A DNA stretch of 64,000 nt from Tistlia sp040905785 (GTDB lineage Bacteria; Pseudomonadota; Alphaproteobacteria; Kiloniellales; DSM-21159): NCBI RefSeq assembly GCF_040905785.1, contig NZ_JBBDQW010000078.1, positions 20,414 through 84,413 of the forward strand, in the 5' to 3' direction. The notes beneath the pieces are model-generated. The model made no database searches and was not told where the DNA came from. It worked only from the letters and a program-made list of their open reading frames with translations. Shown here piece after piece: positions 17,110 through 25,876 of this stretch (position 1 is the stretch's first letter; each line of letters begins with the position of its first letter). Made by a program: the position numbers and the translations under genes.

Positions 17110-18780
17110 ATGGACTTCTCGATCGCCCTCGTGCATCTGGCCGGCACCGTGGCGCTGCTGCTCTGGGGCACGCACATGGTGCGCACCGGCGTGCAGCGCG
17201 CCTTCGGCGCCAGGCTGCGCTCGCTGCTCGGCAGCGCCCTGCGCAGCCGCTTCACGGCCGTGCTCGCCGGCACCGGCGTGACCGCCGCGCTGCAGAGCAG
17301 CACCGCCACCGGCCTGATGACCACCGGCTTCACCGCGAGCGGCCTGGTCCGCCTGACGCCGGCCCTGGCGGTCATGCTGGGCGCCGGGGTCGGCTCCACG
17401 CTGATCGTGCAGCTGCTGTCCTTCGACGTCGCGGTCTTCGCGCCGGCGCTGATCCTGCTCGGCGTCGTCCTGTTCCGGCGCGACAACGGCTCCCACGTCC
17501 ACGATCTCGGCCGGGTCTTCATCGGCCTTGGCCTGATGCTGATGGCGCTGCACCAGCTGCTGGCGCTGATGGAGCCCTACGAGCGGGCGCCGGAGCTGCG
17601 CATGCTGCTCGGCGCCCTGGCCGCCGTGCCGATGCTGAACCTGATCCTCGGTGCGGCCGCGGCCTGGATCGCCCACTCCAGCGTCGCGGTCGTGCTGCTG
17701 GTCATGTCGCTGGCGCTCAACGGCGTGATCGAGCCGCTCGCCGCCTTCGCCTTCGTCATCGGCGCCAACCTCGGCACGGCGGTCAACCCGCTGCTCGAGG
17801 GCGGCGCCGGCGACGACCCCAAGGCCCGGCGCCTGCCGGTCGGCAACCTGCTGATGCGCGCGCTCGGCGCGGTGCTGGCCATGGCCGCCCTGCAGCCGCT
17901 GACCGAGCTGGTCCTGGCGCTCGACCCGCAGCGCGCCGTCGCCAATTTCCACACGCTGTTCAACCTGGCGCTGGTGCTGCTGTTCCTGCCGCTGCTCGAC
18001 CCCTTCGCGCGGCTGCTGGAGCGGCTGCTGCCGGACCGCAGCGCGGCCAGCGACCCCTCGCGCCCGCTCTACCTCGACAAGGCGGCGAAGCGGACCCCGG
18101 TGGTGGCGCTCGGCGGCGCCGCGCGCGAGGCGCTGCGGCTCGCCGATGTCCTGGAGGAGATGCTGCACGGCGCGCGCGAGGCGCTGGCCACGGGCGACCG
18201 CCGGCTGATCGCCGAGACCAAGCGCCTCGACGACGTGCTCGACGGCCTGAACAACGCGATCAAGTCCTACCTGACCTCGATCGACCCCGAGGGCCTCAGC
18301 GAGGCCGACCACCGCCGGCTCACCGAGATCCTGACCTTCGCCATGAACCTCGAGCAGGCCGGCGACGTCGTCGAGCGCAACCTGCTGCCGCACGCCGCCA
18401 AGCGGCTGAAGCGCGGCCTCGCCTTCTCCAAGGACGGCCTGGCGGAGCTGACCGGCATGATGGACCAGCTGATCGCCAACCTGCGCACCGCCGCCTCGCT
18501 GCTGATGACCGGCGACCGGCGCGCCGCGCGGCTGCTGGCCGACGAGAAGGTCGCCTTCCGCAGCGCCGAGTCGGCGGCGACCGAGGCGCACTTCACGCGG
18601 CTGCGCGCCGGGCGGCTCGACACCGCCCAGACCAGCGCCCTGCACCTCGACCTGCTGCGCGACGTCAAGCTGGTCAACTCGCACATCGTCGCCGCCGCCG
18701 CCTACCCCGTGCTGGAGCGCACCGGCGAGCTGCTGCCCAGCCGCATCGCCGCCGGCGGCCGGAGCGGACGCCCGGGCTGA
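17110..18780 (+). CDS. Na/Pi cotransporter (NptA/YjbB family) with PhoU-like C-terminal domain
   Basis: 556 residues. The membrane half has two inverted repeats, each with the phosphate-binding signature: TAALQSSTATGLMTTGF (about residues 57-73) and WIAHSSVAVVLLVMSLA. From about residue 340 on it is soluble and helical with E/D-rich blocks (ALRLADVLEEML, MNLEQAGDVVERN), a PhoU-like regulatory domain. Function: sodium-coupled phosphate movement across the inner membrane. The ATG at 17110 is chosen because MDFSIALVHLAGTVALLLWGT is the normal family start. The open frame upstream to 16738 is repeat sequence. The gene stands alone. Confidence 0.9.
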   Translation: MDFSIALVHLAGTVALLLWGTHMVRTGVQRAFGARLRSLLGSALRSRFTAVLAGTGVTAALQSSTATGLMTTGFTASGLVRLTPALAVMLGAGVGSTLIVQLLSFDVAVFAPALILLGVVLFRRDNGSHVHDLGRVFIGLGLMLMALHQLLALMEPYERAPELRMLLGALAAVPMLNLILGAAAAWIAHSSVAVVLLVMSLALNGVIEPLAAFAFVIGANLGTAVNPLLEGGAGDDPKARRLPVGNLLMRALGAVLAMAALQPLTELVLALDPQRAVANFHTLFNLALVLLFLPLLDPFARLLERLLPDRSAASDPSRPLYLDKAAKRTPVVALGGAAREALRLADVLEEMLHGAREALATGDRRLIAETKRLDDVLDGLNNAIKSYLTSIDPEGLSEADHRRLTEILTFAMNLEQAGDVVERNLLPHAAKRLKRGLAFSKDGLAELTGMMDQLIANLRTAASLLMTGDRRAARLLADEKVAFRSAESAATEAHFTRLRAGRLDTAQTSALHLDLLRDVKLVNSHIVAAAAYPVLERTGELLPSRIAAGGRSGRPG

Positions 18781-18829
18781 GCGGACGCCCGGGCTGAGCG
18801 GACGCCCCGGCTGAGCGGACGCGCAGGCA
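18762..18829. repeat. 17-bp tandem repeat spanning the end of the Na/Pi cotransporter gene
   Basis: Four units of GAGCGGACGCCCGGGCT (18762, 18779, 18796, 18813), the last two diverged. The stop codon of the transporter is formed at the first unit boundary (TGA 18778-18780), so copy-number change could alter the last residues. Confidence 0.8.
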
Positions 18830-18837
18830 GAGTCCGG

Positions 18838-18854
18838 GCCGGCCTCAGGCCGGC
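18838..18854. terminator. Possible hairpin between convergent genes
   Basis: GCCGGCC-TCA-GGCCGGC is a perfect 7-bp stem with a 3-base loop that includes the amidase stop codon. It lies between two convergent genes. There is no T-tract, so it is at best a weak or Rho-assisted terminator. Confidence 0.3.
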
Positions 18855-20164
18855 GGCGAGACCAGCAGGGCGATGCGCGCGGCGACGTCGAGGCAGGCCC
18901 AGTCGGCGCCCTTGGCCGCGGCGACCATCAGGCCGGTCGGCAGGGCTCCCGGCGCCTGCATCGGCAGCGTCGCGGCGCAGCCGTCGGCGAAGTTGATCGC
19001 CGAGGGATTGCGCAGCATCAGCGCGTTCAGCCGGTCGAAGTCCTGGGCCACGTCGTGGATCAACGGCGCCACGGTCGGCACGGTCGGCAGCAGCAGCGCG
19101 TCGACCTCGGCGGCCAGGGCGGCCCAGCCGGCCTGCGCCTGCTCGCGCAGGCGGTAGGCCTCGGCGCGGTCCTCGGCGCTCACCGTCTCGGCGAAGCGGA
19201 TGCGGCCGAGCACCCGCGGGTCGCCGCTCGTCTCCAGCGCCGAGAGCCGCCCGGCGTGGACGGCATGGGCCTCGGTCGCGACGACGATGCGGTTGCACCA
19301 GCCGGCCTTCTCCAGGAAGGGCGCGGCGACCGGCTGCAGCACCGCGCCGGCGCGGGCCAGGATGCCGAGCGCGCGCTCGAAGTCGGCGGCGACCTGGCCG
19401 TCGAGCTCGCCCTGCAGCGGGCCGCCGAGCACGCCCAGGCGCAGGCCGCGCACGCCGGCCTCGCGGTCGAGCCGGCCGGGGGTGCCGGACAGCACGGCGT
19501 GGACCTCGGCGCAGGTCTCCACGCTGCGCGCCAGGGGGCCGATCGAGTCGTAGCTGCCGGCCAGGGGAAAGGCGCCCTCCAGCGGCACCGCGGCCTGGGA
19601 GGGCTTGAAGCCGGCGAGGCCGTTGAGCGCAGCCGGAATGCGCACCGAGCCGCCGGTGTCGGAGCCGAGCGCGACGTCGCTCAGGCCCAGGCCGACACCT
19701 ACGGCCCCGCCGGAGGTCGAGCCGCCGGGGATGCGCCGGGGGTCGCGGCTGTTGCCGCAGGTGCCGTAGTGCGGGTTGAGGCCGACGCCGGAATAGGCGA
19801 ACTCGGTCATGGCGGTGCGCCCGAAGGGCACCGCCCCGGCCTGGCGGAGCCGGCGCACGGCCTCGGCGTCGGCCTCGGCCGGCGGACTCGACAGCAGCTC
19901 GAGCGAGCCGGCGCCGGTGACCTGCCCGGCCTCGTCGAAGAGGTCCTTGATCGAGACCGTCAGGCCGTGCAGCGGCAGCGTCTCGCCGGCGGCGCGGCGG
20001 GCGTCGGCGGCCTCGGCCGCCTCCAGGATGCGCTCCGCGTCGAAGCTCGCGAAGAGGCGGCCCAGGGTCAGGGGCTCGAGGGCCGCGGCCTGCTCCAGGG
20101 CCGTCTCGGCCCGGCGGCGGGCGCTGAGGCGCAGGCGCTGCGCGCGGGGTGGCGGAAGCGGCAT
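18845..20164 (-). CDS. Amidase-signature-family amidohydrolase
   Basis: 439 residues with the complete Ser-cisSer-Lys triad: Lys73 in LTVSIKDLFDEAG, cis-Ser151 in GGSTSGGA and nucleophile Ser173 in GSDTGGSVRIPAA. The C-terminal third (PTVPTVAPLIHD, INFADGCAATLPMQ) is typical of AtzF/GatA-like bacterial amidases. It hydrolyses a small amide; the true substrate is not predictable. It is the last gene of a leftward operon with DUF2848 (21 bp upstream), TRAP DctPQM and DUF1445. A TRAP-imported amide or an amide intermediate is therefore likely. Start MPLPPPRAQR at 20162-20164. Confidence 0.92.
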   Translation of the reverse strand: MPLPPPRAQRLRLSARRRAETALEQAAALEPLTLGRLFASFDAERILEAAEAADARRAAGETLPLHGLTVSIKDLFDEAGQVTGAGSLELLSSPPAEADAEAVRRLRQAGAVPFGRTAMTEFAYSGVGLNPHYGTCGNSRDPRRIPGGSTSGGAVGVGLGLSDVALGSDTGGSVRIPAALNGLAGFKPSQAAVPLEGAFPLAGSYDSIGPLARSVETCAEVHAVLSGTPGRLDREAGVRGLRLGVLGGPLQGELDGQVAADFERALGILARAGAVLQPVAAPFLEKAGWCNRIVVATEAHAVHAGRLSALETSGDPRVLGRIRFAETVSAEDRAEAYRLREQAQAGWAALAAEVDALLLPTVPTVAPLIHDVAQDFDRLNALMLRNPSAINFADGCAATLPMQAPGALPTGLMVAAAKGADWACLDVAARIALLVSPPA

Positions 20165-20185
20165 GGCGGGGACCTTCTCGTGGTG

Positions 20186-20884
20186 TCAGGAGACGTTCGG
20201 CAGGACCTCGACCCTATAGCTGCAGGCGATGCTGCGGTCGAGCCGCGGGTCGCGCAGCTCCATGTGGAAGGCGAGCGCCGGGCGCACGCCGCCGGAGATG
20301 ACCGGGAAGGTGCCGCAGAGCATCATCGCGCCCGCCGCCATCCGGCCGCCGCCGGCCGCCACCGGCGTCCCGGCCAGCAGCTCGGCGAAGGGCCGGATGC
20401 CGGCGATCGTGCCCTCCTGGTAGAGGACGCGCGCTGCGCCCTCGGCCTCCTCGATCCAGGAGCGCAGCTCGAGCTGCTCCAGGTGCCCCGCGACCTCCTC
20501 GAAGCGCCAGGCCTGGCGCGCCACCGGCTTGGCGCAGATCTGCTTGGACAGCGCCACGGAGTAGGTTTCCAGGCTGCGGTCGGTGTGGTCGGAGCCGAGG
20601 CCGAGGTAGAGCGCCTCGCCGCTGTCGAAGAGCAGCGGCTCGACCTCGCCGGAGCTGCCGTCGCCGACGACCTGGATCGCCGGCGCCTGGGTGAAGGCCT
20701 GGGCCGAGACCCGGTAGTAGAGCGGCACGCTCGAGGGCCGCGGCACGCCGATCGCCGCCAGCTCCTCGATGTGGTGCTCGATGGCCGCGGGATCGCGCCC
20801 GGTCCAGCCGGCGATCACGCCCTGGCGCCGCTCCAGGCGCAGCCTCCCCTCCCCCTCGACCTCGAACTGAAGCTCGTCCGCCAT
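20186..20884 (-). CDS. DUF2848 family protein
   Basis: 232 residues belonging to DUF2848, a fold related to fumarylacetoacetate hydrolase-type proteins. The family's GLGSDHTDRSLETYSVALSKQICAKP block (about residues 95-120) is present, as are VPLYYRVSA and LYQEGTIAGIRPF. The function is not established; the D-H-T-D-R-x-x-E cluster could bind a metal. DUF2848 genes are often found next to amidases and TRAP transporters, as here (28 bp after dctM, 21 bp before the amidase), which suggests they act on the same imported compound. Confidence 0.82.
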   Translation of the reverse strand: MADELQFEVEGEGRLRLERRQGVIAGWTGRDPAAIEHHIEELAAIGVPRPSSVPLYYRVSAQAFTQAPAIQVVGDGSSGEVEPLLFDSGEALYLGLGSDHTDRSLETYSVALSKQICAKPVARQAWRFEEVAGHLEQLELRSWIEEAEGAARVLYQEGTIAGIRPFAELLAGTPVAAGGGRMAAGAMMLCGTFPVISGGVRPALAFHMELRDPRLDRSIACSYRVEVLPNVS

Positions 20885-20912
20885 CTTCGCGTTTCTCCCG
20901 TGGTTTGTTCGA

Positions 20913-22190
20913 TCAGCCGCCGCCCAGCCAGAGCGCGATGCCCGGGAAGACGATCAGCAGGGCCGCCATGACCAGCATGACGGCGACGTAGGGGATCGCG
21001 CCGACCATGACCTCGGCGAGGTTGCCGCCCTTGCGCGCGCCCTGGACGACGTAGAGGTTGAGCCCGACCGGCGGCGTGATCAGCGCCATCTCGATCAGCA
21101 GGATCAGCAGGATGCCGAACCAGACCGGATCGTAGCCGAGCGCCAGCACGATCGGCACGACGATCGGGATGGTCGCGACCATCAGCGACAGCGTCTCGAT
21201 GAAGAAGCCGAGCACGAGATAGAGCAGCACGATCGCCAGCAGCGTCCCGGTCGGCCCAAGCCCCAGGCCGGCCATCAGCTCGCGCAGGGCCTGGCCCAGG
21301 CCGGCCGAGGCCAGGGTGTAGTTGAGGAAGTAGGCGCCGACGATCACGAACATGATCATCGCCGTGACCCGGATCGTGCCGAGCAGCGCCTCGCGCAGCG
21401 CCGCGACGCTGAGGCCGCGCCGGGCGGCGGCGATCAGCATCGCCATGGCCACGCCCAGCGCCGCCGATTCGGTCGGCGTCGCCCAGCCCAGGTAGATCGA
21501 GCCGATGACGACGGTGAAGAGCAGCAGGATCGGCAGCAGGTCGGCGAGGCTCGCGATCCGGGCGCGCCAGCCGTAGCGCTCGCCGCCGCCGCCGAGCGCC
21601 GGCCAGAGCCAGCACAGGACGGCCGAGACGGCCATGAAGCCGAGCGCCAGCAGGAGGCCCGGCACCAGGCCGGCCAGGAACAGCTGCGGGATCGAGGTCT
21701 CGGTCAGGAAGCCGTAGACGATCAGGTTGATCGAGGGCGGGATCATGATGCCGAGCGTGCCGCCGGCCGCGATCGCGCCGGAGAAGAGCCGCGGGTCGTA
21801 GCCGAGGCGCCGGGCCTGGGGCATGGCGACCGTGGCGACCGTCGCCGCGGTCGCCACCGAGGAGCCCGAGGTCGCCGAGAACAGCGTCGCCGTCGCGATG
21901 TTGGCGTGGATCAGGCCGCCGGGCAGCCAGGAGAACCAGGTATCGAGCGCCCGGTAGGTACGCTCGGCGATGCCGGCGCGAACCAGCACCTCGCCGAGCA
22001 GCACGAAGAAGGGGATCGCGATCAGCAGCGAGGAGTCGGTCGCCGACCAGACGACCTGGCCGAGACCTCGGATCAGCGGGAAGGGCGAGAAGAAGCTGTC
22101 GACGCCGAGGCCGAGGGCGAAGAGCACGACGCCGACCGGAAGCGACAGGCCCATCAGCACCAGCAGCCCGACCGAGAGGCCGCCGATCAT
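20913..22190 (-). CDS. dctM: TRAP transporter large permease subunit (DctM), second system
   Basis: 425 residues with 11-12 membrane helices. ATLFSATSGSSVATAATVATVAMP (about 90-113), GTLGIMIPPSINLIVYGFLTE and ATPTESAALGVAMAML are DctM blocks. The ATG at 22188-22190 overlaps dctQ by 4 bp; the longer frame to 22343 is a shadow. It is a different TRAP system from the one at 0.6-3.4 kb, with limited similarity apart from the family motifs. Confidence 0.93.
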   Translation of the reverse strand: MIGGLSVGLLVLMGLSLPVGVVLFALGLGVDSFFSPFPLIRGLGQVVWSATDSSLLIAIPFFVLLGEVLVRAGIAERTYRALDTWFSWLPGGLIHANIATATLFSATSGSSVATAATVATVAMPQARRLGYDPRLFSGAIAAGGTLGIMIPPSINLIVYGFLTETSIPQLFLAGLVPGLLLALGFMAVSAVLCWLWPALGGGGERYGWRARIASLADLLPILLLFTVVIGSIYLGWATPTESAALGVAMAMLIAAARRGLSVAALREALLGTIRVTAMIMFVIVGAYFLNYTLASAGLGQALRELMAGLGLGPTGTLLAIVLLYLVLGFFIETLSLMVATIPIVVPIVLALGYDPVWFGILLILLIEMALITPPVGLNLYVVQGARKGGNLAEVMVGAIPYVAVMLVMAALLIVFPGIALWLGGG

Positions 22191-22759
22191 GGCTCCGCCT
22201 CCTCCTGCTGCTGCGCGCCGCCGATCTCCTCGGCCAGCGCGAAACGGCCGCCGAGCAGGGCGACCAGCAGGCAGCCGGCGAGCAGCCAGGCGGTGACGGC
22301 GAACCAGGCCCAGCCGCCGAGCCAGATCGCCTGGGGGATCCACAGCGGCGTCTCGAGCGGCGTGTTGGCCAGGGAGCCGCGCGCCAGGCTGGTCGCCAGC
22401 ACCGACCAGGCATGCAGCGTGACCAGCGCCGCCACGGCCGCGACGCCGAGCAGCGCCAGGGCGTCGAGGGTCGCGCGGCCGGCCGGCGCCAGCCGGCGCT
22501 GGAGCAGGTCGATGCGCACGTGGGCGCGCTCGGCGAGCGCCCAGCTCAGGCCCCAGGTCGCGATCCCCGCCATGACGTAGCCGGAGATCTCGTCGGTACC
22601 GCCGAGCACGCCGCCGAAGGTCCGGCGCAGCGCGATCTCGACCAGGATCAGCGCGCCGGTCGCCAGGAGGACCAGGCCGCAGGCGATGGCGATCCTCCTG
22701 TTGACCGCCCGCGTCGCGGCGGCGACGCGGGCGACCAGGTCGCTATGGCGATCCGGCAC
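22187..22759 (-). CDS. dctQ: TRAP transporter small permease subunit (DctQ), second system
   Basis: 190 residues with four helices. GGVLGGTDEISGYVMAGIATWGLSWALAERAHVRIDLL is the characteristic segment. The protein is slightly long for the family because of a Q/E-rich C-terminal tail (GGAQQQEEAEP). It lies 38 bp after dctP and overlaps dctM. Confidence 0.9.
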   Translation of the reverse strand: MPDRHSDLVARVAAATRAVNRRIAIACGLVLLATGALILVEIALRRTFGGVLGGTDEISGYVMAGIATWGLSWALAERAHVRIDLLQRRLAPAGRATLDALALLGVAAVAALVTLHAWSVLATSLARGSLANTPLETPLWIPQAIWLGGWAWFAVTAWLLAGCLLVALLGGRFALAEEIGGAQQQEEAEP

Positions 22760-22797
22760 GCCTCAGGGCCTCTCGCGGCGGTCCTCGGCGACCGGCC

Positions 22798-23856
22798 TCA
22801 GTCGATCGTCACGCCGACGACCGCGCCGACGCTGTCGCTCCAGCGCTGCGCCCACTCGGCGCCGGCACGCTCCTTCCACTCGGGCAGCACGGTCTCGCGC
22901 AGCACCCGGTTGGCGGTCTCGGTGTCCGCCTCCGAGGGTTCGACCAGGGTCATGCCCGCGGACTCGCCGGCCGGGCACTCGCCCTTGCCGGTCAGGCAGG
23001 CGATGTCGACCTCCAGGTTGCCGGCGGCGGCGTCCCAGGCCGCGGCCTCGAAGTGCTCGGCGATCTGACTCTGGATCAGCTCCTGGGTCGCCGCGTTCAG
23101 CGACTCCCAGCGCTCCAGGTTCATCGCCGTGACGACGGCGTCCCAGCCGCCGAGCGGCAGGGTCATGAGGTAGTCAGCGCTCTCCCACCAGCCGGCCGAG
23201 TAGCCGGAGCCCGAGCCGGTGATCGCGCAGTCGATGACGCCGCGCTCCAGCGCCCCCGGCACCTCGGAGAAGTCGACGTTGACGCCCGAGGCGCCGAGCG
23301 CCTCCAGGAACTTCGTGGTCATCCGGCCGGAGCCGCGCACCTTCAGGCCCTCGAGGTCCTTCAGGCCGGCGATCTCGGGCTTGCAGAAGACGACCTGCGG
23401 CGGATAGGGCGCGATCGCCAGCAGCTTCGAGCCGAAGCGATCGCGCATGATGTCCTCGACCATCGGCCGCGCCGCCTCGACCATGGCGCGCGCGTCGGCC
23501 GGGTCGGTCGCGACCAGCGGCACGTCCAGCCCCTCGAGCTCCGGCGCGTCGGCGACGGTGTAGTCGGCGACGGTCATGCCGACGTCGAACACGCCCTCGT
23601 CGAGCAGCCGGTACACGTCGCCGCCCTTGACGCCCATCTGGTCGAAGGTCGTCAGATTGACCGTGATCTTGCCGCCGGAGGCCTGGGGCAAGGTCTCGGT
23701 CCAGAAGGGCCGCTCGAACTGCTTGTGCAGCGGCAGGCCGCTCCAGCTGCCGACGACCGACAGCTCGACCTCCTGGATGTCCTGGGCCGCGGCGGGCGCC
23801 GCCAGGCCGGCGGCGAGCAGGCTCGCGGCGGAGAGGGTGATGAGGGTCCTGTTCAT
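22798..23856 (-). CDS. dctP: TRAP transporter substrate-binding protein (DctP), second system
   Basis: 352 residues. The signal peptide MNRTLITLSAASLLAAGLAAPAAA cleaves before QDIQEVELSVVGSW, giving a periplasmic protein. GLKDLEGLKVRGSGRMTTKFLEALGA is the ligand-binding block with the conserved arginine. AKPE-type cysteines are few, but VFCKPEIAG and the C-terminal CLTGKGECP could form a disulfide. The ATG at 23854-23856 has GAAGGAGC upstream and is chosen over 23886. Substrate unknown; the linked DUF1445, DUF2848 and amidase genes point to an amide- or lactam-bearing carboxylate. Confidence 0.92.
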   Translation of the reverse strand: MNRTLITLSAASLLAAGLAAPAAAQDIQEVELSVVGSWSGLPLHKQFERPFWTETLPQASGGKITVNLTTFDQMGVKGGDVYRLLDEGVFDVGMTVADYTVADAPELEGLDVPLVATDPADARAMVEAARPMVEDIMRDRFGSKLLAIAPYPPQVVFCKPEIAGLKDLEGLKVRGSGRMTTKFLEALGASGVNVDFSEVPGALERGVIDCAITGSGSGYSAGWWESADYLMTLPLGGWDAVVTAMNLERWESLNAATQELIQSQIAEHFEAAAWDAAAGNLEVDIACLTGKGECPAGESAGMTLVEPSEADTETANRVLRETVLPEWKERAGAEWAQRWSDSVGAVVGVTID

Positions 23857-23905
23857 GTCGCAGCTCCTTCTTCTTGGGAAACGCATCGTTCTGTCTAAAG
23901 CCGCC

Positions 23906-24751
23906 CTAGGCCTTGAGGTCGGCCGGCAGGTCGGTGATCAGCATGTGGCCGGGGTCGTGGGTGATGGCGAGCTCGGGGCGCGCCCGGCCGATCGCCATCT
24001 GCGGGGTCACGCCGCAGGCCCAGAACACCGGGATGTCGCCCTCTGCGACGACCGGCGGGTCGCCGAAGTCCGGGGCCGAGAGGTCGGCGATGCCGATCCG
24101 CGCCGGGTCGCCAATGTGTACCGGGGCGCCGTGGGCCAGGGGGTACTGGTCGGACAGCACGACGGCGCGGATCGCGTCGGCCGGCGCGAAGGAGCGCAGG
24201 GAGACCACGAGCGGGCCACCGAAGGGCCCCGCCGGCCGGGTCTCGATCGCGGTCACGTACATCGGCACGTTGCGGCCGGCGTCGATGTGGCGCACCGCGA
24301 TGCCGGCGCGCTGCAGCGCGTCCTCGAAGGAGAAGGAGCAGCCGATGGCGAAGGCGACCAGGTCGTCGCGCCAAGCCGCGGAGACGTCCTGCGGCGTCTC
24401 GACATGCCGTCCGTCGCGGAACAGGCGGTAGCGCGAGAGGTCGCGGCGCACGTCGAGGTCGCGGCCGAGGCGCGGCAGCATCGGGTCGCCGGCGTCGCCG
24501 ACGTCGAGCAGCGGACAGGGCTTCGGATTGCGCGTGCAGTAGAGCAGGAAGTCGCCGGCCAGCGCGGCCGGCAGGATCGCCAGGTTCGCCTGCAGGAAGC
24601 CGGCGGCCAGGCCGCTGGTCTGGCCGCTCAGCTCGCCGTCGCGGATCTGGCGCCGCAGCGCCTGGGCGATCTCGGGGCTGCGGGCCGCGAAGCCCGCCTC
24701 GACCGGCCCGCCTGCGCGCGCCGCGGCCGCTGCCCGAACTCCCGGAGCCAT
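23906..24751 (-). CDS. DUF1445 putative hydro-lyase (YcsI / D-glutamate cyclase-like)
   Basis: 281 residues of PF07286. FLQANLAILP, DFLLYCTRNPKPCPLLDV, FAIGCSFSFEDAL and the C-terminal FWACGVTPQMA...ITHDPGHMLITDL are family blocks. The family is annotated as putative hydro-lyase; eukaryotic D-glutamate cyclase contains this domain, and Bacillus ycsI lies among 5-oxoprolinase genes. It is the first gene of the leftward operon, 49 bp before dctP. GGGGAGG lies 10 bases before its ATG (24749-24751). With an amidase downstream, cyclic amide or 5-oxoproline-type metabolism is a fair guess, not a proof. Confidence 0.85.
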   Translation of the reverse strand: MAPGVRAAAAARAGGPVEAGFAARSPEIAQALRRQIRDGELSGQTSGLAAGFLQANLAILPAALAGDFLLYCTRNPKPCPLLDVGDAGDPMLPRLGRDLDVRRDLSRYRLFRDGRHVETPQDVSAAWRDDLVAFAIGCSFSFEDALQRAGIAVRHIDAGRNVPMYVTAIETRPAGPFGGPLVVSLRSFAPADAIRAVVLSDQYPLAHGAPVHIGDPARIGIADLSAPDFGDPPVVAEGDIPVFWACGVTPQMAIGRARPELAITHDPGHMLITDLPADLKA

Positions 24752-24833
24752 CGAGACAGGCCTCCCCGACCGGGTGAAGAAGCGGCAAGCGTCCCAGACA
24801 TCTATGTTCCCGCCAAGCGATCGAATAAATAAG

Positions 24834-24860
24834 TGATTGATCTTTCAACGAGATCAATCA
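24834..24860. promoter_or_regulatory. LysR-type operator palindrome before the DUF1445-TRAP-amidase operon
   Basis: A perfect inverted repeat with 10-bp arms (TGATTGATCT / AGATCAATCA) and a 7-bp spacer. It contains ATC-N9-GAT (24840-24854), the classical LysR-type box. It sits 83 bp upstream of the DUF1445 start and just downstream of the lysR stop, in a local AT-rich patch (AATAAATAAG). The low-GC arms without a T-tract argue against a terminator. Confidence 0.6.
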
Positions 24861-24888
24861 TGCGGCTTTCGACGATCACCCGTCTCGG

Positions 24889-25782
24889 TCATGAATCGGC
24901 CGCGGCCGCCGCGCGCGCAGCCGACACCAGGACCTCGGCCAGCCGGTCGTTGCGCCCCGGCAGGTAGGCGGCGACGAAGTCGAGCGCCTCGAGCCGCGCC
25001 GCCTCGACGACCCGCAGCTCCCGCAGAGCGCCGCTGGCCAGGTCGGCCTGGACCATGCGGCGGGGCAGCGTGCCGATGCCGAAGCCGTCGCGCACCAGGT
25101 GCGCGATGGTCGACAGCGAGGCGCAGCCGTGCAGCAGCGGTACCGGCAGGCCGGGATCCGAGAGCAGCCGCTCGATTTCCCGGTAGGGCGGCGTGCTCTT
25201 CGGGAAGGTCACGATCGGCCGCTGCGCCAGGTCCGCCGGCGCGAGCGGGCCCTCGGGGAGCGCCAGGCCCGGCGCCGCCACCCAGCAGATCTCGATGCCG
25301 CCGATGTCGAACTGCCGGGCCTCGGCGGGGACCAGCGGCCGCATCAGGATCGCGAAGTCGAGCTCGTCGCCGGCGAGCTTGCGGCGCAGCTCCGCCGAGG
25401 TGTCGACCGCGAGCTCGAAGCGCATCCGCGGCAGCGCGTCCCGTAGCTGGGTCAGCATCGCCGGCAGCCAGGTATGGACGACGGTCTCGGCGACGCCGAT
25501 ACGCAGCGTGCCGACCAGATCGGCGGTCGCCGCCAGCTCGTCGACGATGCGGTCGCGCGCCGCGATCAGGCGCTCGGCCTGTTCCAGGAAACGGCGGCCG
25601 GCGGCGGTCAGGCGCACGCCGCGCCCGGCGCGCTCGAACAGCTTGATGCCGAGCCGCTTCTCCAGGGCCGCCAGACGCGCCGATATCGCGGACTGGGCGA
25701 GCCCGAGACGCCGTGCCGCCGCCCGGAAGCCGCCGGCGCGCACCACCTCCCCGACCATCTCGACGTCGCGTATGCCGAACAT
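24889..25782 (-). CDS. LysR-family transcriptional regulator
   Basis: 297 residues. The N-terminal winged helix (residues 1-60) contains AAARRLGLAQSAISARLAALEKRLGIKLFER, the LysR signature. The periplasmic-binding-like effector domain follows (GTLRIGVAETVVHTWLPAML; GFGIGTLPRRMV). The gene is on the same strand as, and upstream of, the DUF1445-TRAP-DUF2848-amidase operon, with a consensus LysR box in the gap between. It most likely activates that operon in response to the imported compound. Some LysR proteins act on their own promoter too, but I see no second palindrome upstream of 25782. Confidence 0.92.
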   Translation of the reverse strand: MFGIRDVEMVGEVVRAGGFRAAARRLGLAQSAISARLAALEKRLGIKLFERAGRGVRLTAAGRRFLEQAERLIAARDRIVDELAATADLVGTLRIGVAETVVHTWLPAMLTQLRDALPRMRFELAVDTSAELRRKLAGDELDFAILMRPLVPAEARQFDIGGIEICWVAAPGLALPEGPLAPADLAQRPIVTFPKSTPPYREIERLLSDPGLPVPLLHGCASLSTIAHLVRDGFGIGTLPRRMVQADLASGALRELRVVEAARLEALDFVAAYLPGRNDRLAEVLVSAARAAAAADS

Positions 25783-25876
25783 GCCCCCGCCTTCCTCCGC
25801 CGCTGCAGGTTACCTGCCAGAGCCGCAGGCGGAGGTCGAGCAGGCTTTGTCCCGCGGGGCGGCAGCCCTCCGCCGC

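Noticed and set aside
24838..24849. TTGATCTTTCAA as an FNR box
   Set aside because: The spacing is N4, not N6, and the sequence is explained by the LysR-type palindrome.
24834..24860. Reading the palindrome as the lysR terminator
   Set aside because: The stem is AT-rich and lacks a following T-tract; its ATC-N9-GAT core fits a LysR box better.
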